Below, one piece after another: positions 35,201-43,760 of a DNA stretch of 64,000 nucleotides (the stretch's first letter is position 1; each line of letters starts with the position of its first letter). The notes under the pieces are model-generated. The model saw only the letters and a program-made list of their open reading frames with translations, was not told where the DNA came from and made no database searches. This DNA comes from Marsupella aquatica (lineage: Eukaryota; Marchantiophyta): contig OZ316892.1 in assembly GCA_973895155.1 (NCBI GenBank), forward strand, positions 4,588,001-4,652,000, given 5' to 3'. A program made the position numbers and the translations under genes.

Positions 35201-38200
35201 AAAAGCTATGAAACTCCTTTAGTACATAATCTATACGTAGAGAAACTCACTGGCAAAATTTCAGAATTTTCCGAGCCAGGAGTAGAAAGTTAAAAATAGT
35301 TGAATTCGGTAAGTCTTTAAGTCTACCGCATTCACCAGATTACGCCTTTACGTTTTTACGCTTTTACGCGATTACGTCTTTACGCTTTTACGCTTTTACG
35401 GGTTCTTACTTAGCCATTTCTCGGCTTTTCACTTACTGAATCACTGTTTTGACTTTTTGAGGAGTATGAAGAGGCATGTCTCTTCGACTCTATGACCTCT
35501 TACCTTGTAGGATTTTACTATAAGACCCCTCCACCACTAGTCTAGTTTATGGTTAAGTTATGCATTTTTGCCTTTTCCTTGTGTTAAACTAGTTGATCAT
35601 GAATCTATGAAGTTCGAGATCAGGTTTAACATTTGGAGAGACTTACCTCCTTCTTGTGTTTTTACCTATGATTATAAACACAGGAAGTAAAATTCCTTTT
35701 GTGCAAATCTTTTGAGTTGTAATGATAGATTCCTTATTGGTGACTCATTACAAGCTCTTGAGTTCTTGAAGTTAACTCATTGAGTTTAAGTCTCATTGAA
35801 ATTGATGGATTTTCTTTCATGTTGCTTAGTACCATCTAAATGTTGAAGTAGCTACCTTTTAGATCTTATCTGAGTACCACTTAGAAAGAAAGGATAAGAC
35901 ATGTTGACGGCATTTTAAAAGGTACTCTAGTAAACAGTTTAGATCTGAAAAGCAATATGGATTTGAATCCTTAAGTCTTTTCATTTTGACTTATGTCTAA
36001 GGAGTAACCTTGGTCTATTCCAAACTCCCTTAGTGTACTTTGAGATTATTTTCTCTTGTGTTTTGTTAATCATTCCTTTTTCATTAATTTATGGTTACCT
36101 GATGCTGAGTTATCATTGAAAACTACTCACCGCTGTGGAGCGATCTTCAAAATACCTTATTAAAGTAATCAATTCTGATTACTATGTGTTAAAGAGAGTT
36201 CTTAAACTCTCATTTGTGTTTTTATGTATCAAACCAACCCCATCTTGTTCTTTGCGGGAACGAATACCGAGTTTGAAGACCTATAAATGTGTTTTTGGTT
36301 CTTCATAGCAAACTACATCTCGTATTCACTGATTTTTAGTGGAAACTCCTTTGTCCAAGCTGCTCTCTCCTCGTCGAAAATGGTAGGATCCATGGAGAGA
36401 AGCTCAAAATGGTGTGTTTGGAAGAATTTGACAAGGTCTGACTTTCCAACTCTATCGAGAATCAGTTCGAGAAAACTCAAATAAGCGTTAATTATATCAT
36501 CGGTGAGCAACTCGCGCGGTCTCAGACATATCATATGTTTCCTCTTGATCGAGTGTTGTAAGAACTTGGTCAATAGCTCTTCCATATCCTTAGAAGGATC
36601 AAGGCATTGATCTATTCGACTAGCCAAATTTTCAAAAAACTGCAAAAAACAGAGATTTCAGAACGCCTTCAAATAACGTACTGAGGTTGTAGCCTAAGGG
36701 TTGTAGCCTCAGAAAATAGAAACAATAACAGATCAATAATAAAATAATGATGTCTATAATAGAAACTTTAAGCTTATAGCTTGCGAATGACCTTTGGATT
36801 GGGTGGATCCGGCCTTTTCGCAGCTGATCTCTTGGGTGCCTCAATCGCAACAACATCCTTCAGCCCTCCTCGAGACCGCAGTGATCGCTCCACCGGACCA
36901 GTTTGCGAAGGTTGGAGCGATGAGGCGGGAAGACCTTCAAATGGTTGTGGCATTTGATTCAAATATTCCACAATCTGGGAATCCGATTCCAAAATATCCG
37001 GTGCCACAATTTCTGCGCGAGTCACCTCTGCAATATATCGGGGTCGAGACCACGAACCCGGTCGCATCAAGTCAGCTGTTAGTCTCTTAACGACTTGAGC
37101 CGAGTCTGGTGCCAAAAACGTTCCCAGGTCTTGCACTCGATTCTCGGAAAAACGCACATTATTGATGATTGTCTCCATTCTGGATGCAGTGGCAGTCTTC
37201 TCCTCGGTAATCAAAAGACCCTTCCAATATTGCAAAGCAAGGACTGCCTGGACTCGGAGCTGCTCCGGTGAATATTTATTCCAATCATCCAACGAGACCG
37301 TACTTAAGGGTGGATCATTAAATTCAAACTCCGGGCGAAGAAAATAGTCTAATATTTTCTTCTTAACTGCAACTGAGGGTGAAGAAGGCTTCTTCAAATT
37401 CAGCCTTATTTTTGGTAGACGTTGTGCCTCAGGAATAAGCGAAAGATCCTTGGCCCTCTCGGCCTCCTTCCTTGCTGCCTCCAGTCTTGCGGCTTCTTCT
37501 CTCTCCAGTCTTGCGGAATCCACCTTTTTCGCCTCCAACTTCTCCGCCTCCACCCTCTCCGGTCTTGCGGTCTCGTCCGCCATCCTCTCGGCCATAAGCC
37601 TCTCAGCCGCCTCACTCTCCGCCTTGGCCCTATTTTCCTCTATCACTAAAAGGACTCTCGCAGCCTCCACTTTCTTAGCCTGGGCTTTCTCCGCCTGGGC
37701 TTTCTCAGCCTGGGCTTTCTCAGCCTGGGCTTTCTCCGCCTGGGCTTTCTCCGCATGGGCTTTCTCAGCCTGGGCTTTCTCGGCCTCCGCTTTCTCGGCC
37801 TCCGCTTTCTCAGCCTGGGCTTTCTCGGCCTCCGCTTTCTCAGCCTGGGCTTTCTCGGCATCCGCTTTCTCCGCCTGGGCTTTCTCGGCCTCCGCTTTCT
37901 CAGCCTCGGCTTTCTCCTTCTTCTTCGCAACAGTTGCTTTTCTAGCTGCTGCCTTTTTCTTCTTAACCTCGTTCTTTTGAAGCTGCTCTTGCCGGGCCGC
38001 CTCTTGTCGGGCCGCCTCCTCTTGTCGGGCCGCCTCCTCCTGCCGGGCCGCCTCCTTCTTTTGAAGCTCCTCTTGCCGGGCCGCCTCCTGCCGGGCCTCC
38101 TCCAGCCTGGCCACCTCGTGCCGGGCCTCCTCCTGCCGGGCCTCCTCTTGCCGGGCCTCCTCCTGCCGGGCCGCCTCCTCCTGCCGGGCCTCCTCCTGCC

Positions 38201-41200
38201 GGGCCGCCTCCTCTCTGGCCTCCTCCTTCCGGGCCGCCTCCTCTTGGTCCACCTCATGTTGAGGCTCCTGTGTGGCCTCTTCATCAGAGTCCTCAGCGTC
38301 CTCGGAACCCTCCATCTCCTCGTCCTCTTCATCAGCGTATTCAGCGTCCTTCATCTCCTCTCTATCACTCTCTTCATCTCCTCTATTGTCAGAATCTTCG
38401 ACGTTGTTCTGCGTATCGGTCATCCACTCTGGATCTTGGTCATTGACATCCCCATCCACGTCACCTTCCGCGTCACCTTCCGCGTCACCTTCCCCCTCAC
38501 CATCCGCATCACCATTGCTCCTTGCATCCTCAACATTGAAGCCGCAGTCGACTTGATCTGAATAAAATCAGATCATTTGATAAGAATGACTCACGTGTGA
38601 AAAGAAATGTTATGAATGTCCATGCGCATGTTCGCGTGACGCAATAAAAAGTAGGAGGTTTCAAAAGTAACTTACCTTGGATTGGCCCACTAGGGTACTC
38701 CGTTGGTCGAATGTACAATCGATCGGAATCTTTAGAGAGTGCATACTCTTGCAATAATTGATTACAAATATTATCAGGGATATGTTGTTCGTGGAGGACA
38801 TCCAAAACATCAGCCCTGAGAGTAGTTACGGATGGACGGTACTTCAATAATTTATCTATACATTTTTCTATACTAGCCCGTACTGGGTCAATCAATGACA
38901 GCGTTGTATCAATTGTCGCCGTGGTGTGTTGCAAGAAACAAGACAACTCCCTATGCGTTGCCACAGGGCAGTAATATTTTACATTGGATCCAGCATCCTG
39001 TAAAAAAAGCCGAAAATTAGTTCACAATATTAATTGAGAATATAATAATCTAAATAATCTTAAAATCGAAACCCCAAAATATAAATCTCAAAACTTACCA
39101 TTAAGCACTGGATCAAGTTCGTTCCCTCACCGAAGTATATAGCCCATTCCCCACATTGGATGAATTGACTAACAATACTTTCAAAGAATGGAAGTATCTT
39201 TTCTGGGGAAGGTGTCGTGAACTCGTCGCTCTCTTCAAAATTGGATATTTTTTCAATCTGATATTTGGAGACCAATTGGAACTTGAGGGCTTGTGGATCG
39301 CCCATTGTGCTGAAGGCCAAGTTGTGAAAAGTGTAGGTTACAATAAGCTTCTTCTCCTTCGGCCTCTTCTGAATATAATGGCTATCGACAACAACGTAGT
39401 GTGTGTACTTCCCTAATTCCCGTTTGATTAAGTAAGACTCAACGGGAGAGGCTACAATAATAACCACATGGTGTGGTTTTGCCCCTATCTCGCTAGTAGC
39501 ACGAAATAACCCCTCATAGAATGAGCAATTTGGCGGACGCAAATCTCACATTGATGAGGGATCAAAATAAATCAAGCTCGCAAGGTTCTTGTCTTCACGT
39601 ATGATACAGTCTGCAAACCCAGCATTTTGTATATCCTGCAGGGATCGCAATTTCAGCCTCTCACCGACCGGCCGCACTAGTTGGTTTCCTTGACTATCAA
39701 CTGATTTCTGTATTCCTTCCACCAACCTGTAGAATATAGGGTCGATCTCCTTCAACAAATTATCATTACTAATATTTACATTTAAGCACTTCTTCAGATA
39801 ACCACTCAACGCATCTCTCAACTGCTTCAGCACCATCTTGTCGAGCTTAAAGCGATCAATCATTCCTTTGACCCGCAATTTCCGAGCTGAATCTGTCAGA
39901 CTTTTCAGCTCCGTCCAGGTGGATGTTTCCCCGTTGAGTTTACTCAATAATAAAATCTCAAACTCAACTTTCGTCTTCTTCTTTATACAGAATTGCTCCA
40001 AACTCATGCTGGTCGTTGACAACACTGGAGCCTCAGAGGACTTCCTCGCCTTCCCAGATTTCACTTTGATGCTTCGATTTTTGAGTATAGACAGTCTTCC
40101 ACTCAACATATATTCCGCTGCCTTTCGAAGAACCGAGTCTGAGCACCCTTGACAAGAACGGAACGTCTTCTTCAGAAGATGATAAGCACACGGATTATCC
40201 ACAATTTTGACGGCATCCCTCTGTAAAATTCCATTATAAATTACAAGCTCTCCTGTCCTTGATCGTTCGTAGACCTCCATCCACTTCTTGAATGTTTCGT
40301 CCTCCATTGTAAAGAGAAACGGAGCCAATTCTCCAAATTTCATCATTTCGTTCTTCCCCATTTGAGCCCATGGGCAGACAAAACTCGTAGCTCTCATAAA
40401 TACCTGAAAAACAATGGAAACATGACAATTCTAAGCTTGACGCGACCGTTCGTGTGACAAAAGTTTATACGATAATGTGATCGAAGAGGGTTATTTATAT
40501 ACCTTCCAATTCGGATGACGATAATGTGATCCAGGCCGCCCAAATGAGTTCCAGATATTACGACACTGTCGTACAATGGTGAGAAACTATCCTTCTTCCA
40601 TTGATGTTTGATGACAGTGGTTCAGAGCTTTCGATAATCCCATCAAATGAACATTATTGTCGTTGTTGAGCGTTGCCCAAAACATTACAGCTTCTATAGT
40701 ACCGCAAGCGTCTCGTACAACTTGGCTGACTTTGTCGTCCTCTCTCAGCAATTTGTACGCCATTATTGTGTGCTGGCCTCCGAGTATCCAGAAATGACTG
40801 GTCATAATGTCCTCCTCCTTTGGCGATGAATCGTAGGGCGTCCCATTGTAGTCGGGATCTCTGTCGGCCTCCGACTGAACCCACTTCATAGGGACTAAAA
40901 AGCAGCATCGCTTCTCGAACTTTATAGCCGAATGAGAGAGGAGTGAATTCTTTAGCCTATCTGTGTAATCCTGATTCCACTCTCGGCACTTGATGTGGTC
41001 CGGTGCAAGATGACAACGTGATGTCTCAACAAAAAAAGACTTGCTGTTAAATATATTCACAGCACTATATTCTTTGAGGAAAGAATCGAACAGAGCCCCG
41101 ACATTTGCTGAGGTAATTACTTTCGGAAGATTCTTCGCCGAGTATACTTCAACCTTGCTCACTGGCGGGGCCTTTCCCAAGCAAAATCCCTGGTTGAAAG

Positions 41201-41741
41201 GAACTCTCTGGAACTCAAGTACGTCAATAATGTATTGACAAATCAAATCTCCCGTTGATGCCTCTGGATCGGAAGGATATCCCATACTAGTAATCTTTTC
41301 CAAGGCGTGCCTTGCACCTAGAAGATCATCGATTCTGGGCTGATTGAAGGTTACATATTGCGTTCGATCCAAACAAATGCTTATTTTGTCTTCCTGCTGG
41401 TCGTCGCTGACTAGTAGAACCAATCCCTCTGTACACTCTTTAACTTTCATGTACTTCTCAAAGAAACACCCGAGAATTTTTGATCTCTCCAAAACTGTAG
41501 CTTTATCATTTCTTGCCACCATAAGACGGACAGCCCCATTGCGAACGACTATTCCAAAATTGGATATCTCAGTCAATTCAAAGAGATGGATACTCTTTGT
41601 CTCCGTTGTTCTCTCTCTGATTGACTTTCCTCGATATGCAAGTATGGATGTCTCCGCGGGAGTCATTTTTGTCTTGGATTTCTTTCGAGAAGCAGCTTTA
41701 GACGAGTCTCTTTTCCGCTTTGAGGTTCCGGTAGGATCCAT
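31627..41741 (-). CDS. Composite gene: ParB-like + DNA methyltransferase-like + coiled coil + Ulp1 protease (two in-frame stops, one inserted element)
   Basis: The exons, minus strand, are 40503-41741, 39099-40403, 38676-38997, 36792-38557, about 36313-36639, 31797-32294 and 31627-31710 (TAG). Every junction has GT-AG ends, and all phases agree except the one between 36313 and 32294, where a 3-kb foreign element now lies and which I could not resolve. Joined, this gives roughly 1,840 residues. Two in-frame stops, TAG at 40587 and TGA at 39546, interrupt otherwise open frames. The arrangement could be a decayed gene of a large mobile element, or two genes read as one (break before or after the coiled coil). 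I know of no named family with this architecture. The four parts are described separately. Confidence 0.6.
31745..31760. repeat. 16-bp palindrome site 3
   Basis: ATGCGAACGGTCCCGT, inside the 86-nt intron between the last two Ulp1 exons; three mismatches. Confidence 0.75.
32380..35405 (+). mobile_element. Inserted element with TTTACGC-rich ends
   Basis: Lies between the two Ulp1 halves in the opposite orientation. The left end (32380-32515) is built of tttacgggtttacgggttta- and ttacgc-like units; the right end (35335-35404) of tttacgcttttacgcgatta-like units, both in the same orientation. The single gene inside is described separately. Exact ends and target-site duplication could not be determined. 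Confidence 0.6.
32692..35121 (+). CDS. Gag/plant-mobile-type protein of the inserted element, with one in-frame TAG
   Basis: ATG 32692 (gcagctATGGCG) is preferred over ATG 32488, which lies in the terminal repeats. The frame encodes 656 residues to TAG at 34660 and then stays open in the same frame to TGA at 35121 (809 codons in all). The N-terminal 230 residues are globular and helical (ALANTIVAAHSGAIKVNWAL, then LLFNVMKDQVRSLEAG), vaguely like 'putative plant transposon protein' domains. The middle is acidic and Pro/Ser-rich, with paired short modules (LISLLSCSDDGLYDAVNNLR and DLLELLQCEPRQIASVVRNL). The part on both sides of the TAG is again globular (RNATIESRYPRHPESQVHRY). No reverse transcriptase, integrase or transposase motif is visible. 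Function unknown. Confidence 0.7.
35405..36312. other. AT-rich non-coding region
   Basis: No gene seen. It is either the 3' part of the inserted element or the remains of the interrupted Ulp1 intron. Confidence 0.5.
36313..36639 (-). CDS. Ulp1 protease, N-terminal half exon
   Basis: Acceptor tttttgcag|TTTTTT. Contains RPRELLTDDIINAYLSFLEL, the Ulp1 (peptidase C48) substrate-groove motif, and AAWTKEFPLKISEYE. The frame stops at 36313 without a phase-0 donor. The catalytic half resumes 4 kb downstream at 32294, beyond the inserted element. Confidence 0.75.
   Translation of the reverse strand, partial: FFENLASRIDQCLDPSKDMEELLTKFLQHSIKRKHMICLRPRELLTDDIINAYLSFLELILDRVGKSDLVKFFQTHHFELLSMDPTIFDEERAAWTKEFPLKISEYEM
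36792..38557 (-). CDS. Acidic region and long Ala/Glu/Lys/Gln coiled-coil exon
   Basis: The exon enters as DQVDCGFNVEDARSNGDADG, followed by GDAEGD repeats and a Glu/Asp-rich stretch. At 37.98-38.25 kb come EEARQ/EEAARQ repeats, and at 37.66-37.91 kb AEKAQ/AEKAE repeats, both with a 5-residue (15-bp) period. The rest of the coiled coil is more irregular (about residues 250-350). After that a globular part, SVAVKKKILDYFLRPEFEFN and further, ends at PPNPK with a donor (AAG|GTCATT). The long plus-strand open frames here are only echoes of the biased codons. Confidence 0.7.
38622..38637. repeat. 16-bp palindrome site 4
   Basis: ATGCGCATGTTCGCGT, in the 118-nt intron between the methyltransferase-like and coiled-coil exons. 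Confidence 0.8.
38676..40403 (-). CDS. DNA methyltransferase-like exons (beta-class order)
   Basis: Exon 39099-40403 is mostly helical; LASLIYFDPSS (about 39570) looks like methyltransferase motif IV (DPPY-type). A TGA at 39546 follows directly, and the same frame goes on with RPPNCSFYEGLF and HHVVIIVASPVESYLI. The exon ends in YFGEGTNLIQCLM, a motif-I-like FxGxGT loop that binds S-adenosylmethionine, and the next exon (38676-38997) continues DAGSNVKYYCPVATHRELSC. Motif IV before motif I is the beta-class order of N4/N6 amino-methylases. DPPY is degenerate (DPSS), so activity is uncertain. The TGA is one transition from CGA (Arg). Confidence 0.5.
40440..40455. repeat. 16-bp palindrome site 5
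   Basis: ACGCGACCGTTCGTGT, in the 99-nt intron between the ParB-like and methyltransferase-like exons. Confidence 0.85.
40503..41741 (-). CDS. ParB/sulfiredoxin-like exon
   Basis: ATG at 41741 (MDPTGTSKRKRDSSKAASRK), a Lys/Arg-rich, nuclear-signal-like start. Residues about 285-335 contain CCFLVPMKWVQSEADRD, then HFWILGGQHTIMAYKLL, which resembles the GxxR/GGxHR core of the ParB/sulfiredoxin fold. In bacteria and phages that fold binds or cuts DNA and is often fused to DNA methylases. The frame runs into TAG at 40587 (after HQTSMEEG) but continues in the same frame to RQCRNIWNSFGRPGSHYRHP and a good donor (AAG|GTATAT). The TAG would be a single transition from Trp. The fold assignment is from a short motif, so it is tentative. 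Confidence 0.55.
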
Positions 41742-41791
41742 TCTGAAACAGACAAATATTGAAAGTTAAACATTTATTATAAAATACTAAC

Positions 41792-41807
41792 ATGCGCATG
41801 GTCGCGT
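41792..41807. repeat. 16-bp palindrome site 6
   Basis: ATGCGCATGGTCGCGT, about 50 bp upstream of the ParB-like ATG, probably in an intron of the 5' leader (an acceptor tttcag directly precedes the ATG). Confidence 0.85.
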
Positions 41808-42141
41808 CGTGCCGAATTACATTTTAGGAACATTTATCCTGACCCAATCTTCTCGCTCATCTTCATCTAACCAAAACCAAAGGTTCCTAAACGTGTCAAG
41901 TTCAGATCCTTCAAATCCACCCAGAATGTCCAGCGGCGGGAGAGTTCTGATGGATTCTGTAAATCTTAATGCTACACTCCGTGAAGTCAAATGCCTTCAA
42001 AGCGATTCATATCCTGGTCTATCAGTGAAGTCGTAAGCTACCAAGGTGACCGTTGTCTGGGGGAAAAATGTGGTTCTTGAGGAAGCACCGGGCCTATGGC
42101 TGCTAGTGTCAAGAGAGAACTTAAGTTAAGATCATGATTAC

Positions 42142-42330
42142 TATTCTAGACTGGGTAGCAGACACCACAAGGAACGGTTCCGTGGATGAAAGCACAACAT
42201 CATAACCCTTTTCTCCATACCTACAGACTATTGCCTCCTTGGCAGCTACCTTGGGTCGAGTTACAAAACGAATATCTCCCAACGAGAAAGAAACGGGAGG
42301 CTCATCGGAGGGAGGTTTGTTGAGATCCAT
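42142..42330 (-). CDS. Possible short upstream exon (63 codons)
   Basis: ATG at 42330 opens MDLNKPPSDEPPVSFSLGDI and continues to a possible donor ATA|GTAATC at 42142. The phase does not match the ParB-like exon, so it may be a separate small gene or part of the leader. A second open stretch, 42332-42565 on the same strand (MPRPVPILPLPNPFLIRIHV), lies just upstream. No family recognised. Confidence 0.35.
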
Positions 42331-42699
42331 CTCAATACAAGATAAAAATTGTGCAAGCCCAATCCTGCACGTAAACTACATAAGGGTATACAATTGGCTC
42401 TATTGAATTTAATACCGCAGTTGCAAATGCTTCTCCAAAGTGAAAAGTCATATGCTGGCGCATTATCTCTTTTTGGAGTACATGAATTCTAATAAGGAAA
42501 GGATTAGGAAGAGGAAGAATAGGTACTGGTCTGGGCATTATCGTACTATCAAATATTCCATCCAACTAATTTTCATTCTAATGACAAGAGATAGAATCAT
42601 TCAATAAAAAGATCATCCATTTCAAACAAATATCATGCATTGAGTTAACTCTAAGTATATACATGCAGATATTTATCTTAATAGGTTGATCTTCTTTTG

Positions 42700-42985
42700 A
42701 ATGAAAATACTATCTGAAGGTCCAACTCATACAAAATACCTCTGGCCGAGCTGAAGCTCTAAGCAAGAGTGCATGAGTGGGTCTACTTCATAAGGATTTC
42801 ACCCAAAAGGGAGCATATGATGTCAAGGCATTGTTGAGCACTTTTCAACTCTTTAGAACTTAATAACCATCTCCTATCAAATGACAACACTTTCTGAAGG
42901 TCCGACTCATACAAAATATCCCTGGCCGAGCCGAAGCTCTAAGCAAGAGTGCATGAGTGGGCCTACTTCATAAGGGTTATATTCA
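42700..42985. repeat. Direct repeat of about 100 bp, about 180 bp apart
   Basis: Two copies containing ctctaagcaagagtgcatga and gaaggtcc(a/g)actcatacaa (near 42700-42800 and 42880-42980), with about 10% divergence. Confidence 0.8.
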
Positions 42986-43189
42986 TAGAAGAGATCATCA
43001 AGTCCAATGGATTTTTAAGACTTCACAACTTAGTTGATGAAAAATGGGGAGTGAGGGGAGAGAGCCCCTCTCCTCTTTATTTATAGTGCTCACACCTCAA
43101 GCACACGGATCAAGCATGGCACACGGATGGAAGTCATGTGTCACACATCCAAGGCAAGTAAGTGTGCTAGTACTGTAGTTACGTGAGTG

Positions 43190-43460
43190 GAGCAACTGTA
43201 GACAGTACACTATAGTATGCACATTGTAGATCGTACACTATAGCATGCATACTGTAGATCGTACACTGTAACATGCACACTGTAGATCGTACACTGTAGC
43301 ATATACACTGTAGCATGCACACTGTAGATCGTACACTGTAGGTCTTGCACTGTAGCATGCACACTGTAGATCGAACAATATAGCATGAATACTGTAGACC
43401 GTGTACTGTAGCATGCACACTGTAGGTTGTGCACTGTAGCATGCACACTATAGACTGCAT
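43190..43460. repeat. Minisatellite of 14/28-bp units
   Basis: About 15 alternating units of actgtagatcgtac and actgtagcatgcac. The GCATGC and GTAC cores make each unit partly self-complementary. Long open frames on the minus strand reflect the repeat only. Confidence 0.9.
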
Positions 43461-43539
43461 ATGCGAGAATTTAAACTACTATCCTATACTACTAAGCTAT
43501 ACTTAGGAGGAACTTACTAAACAAAGAATCCCCACGACA
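43381..43539. repeat. 159-bp direct repeat, left copy, flanking the Gypsy fragment
   Basis: Starts tagcatgaatactgtagacc and ends aaagaatccccacgaca. The right copy at 46241-46399 differs at about four positions. Confidence 0.95.
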
Positions 43540-43542
43540 TAT

Positions 43543-43753
43543 CACCCCTACTAAACCTGTGCAGCCTCCGGTCTGCACCACACTTTAATAGTCACCCCTA
43601 CTAATTTTGTGCATCTTGTAGTCTGCACCACACTTAATAGTCACCCCTACTAATTTTGTGCATCTTGTAGTCTGCACCACACTTAATAGTCACCTCTACT
43701 AATCTTGTGCATCTTGTAGTCTGCACCACACTTAATAGTCACCCCTACTAATC
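43543..43753. repeat. 49-bp tandem repeat, about four units
   Basis: Unit: agtctgcaccacacttaata, gtcacccctactaa, ttttgtgcatcttgt. Situated directly downstream (minus strand) of the Gypsy frame. Confidence 0.9.
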
Positions 43754-43760
43754 TCTTACT

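Noticed and set aside
37450-38561. Long plus-strand open frames (up to about 268 codons) opposite the coiled-coil exon
   Set aside because: They are Leu/Ser/Arg-biased translations of 15-bp repeats on the other strand; the minus frame has splice sites and matching neighbours.
29158-42330. Insertion of a giant DNA virus (Ulp1, HAD, methylase, ParB-like)
   Set aside because: Several spliceosomal introns with good signals, and no capsid, polymerase or packaging gene in the window; a plant mobile gene cluster fits better, though ancient viral origin is not excluded.
43179-43460. Overlapping Cys/Tyr/Val-rich minus-strand frames
   Set aside because: Products of the 14/28-bp minisatellite in every frame.
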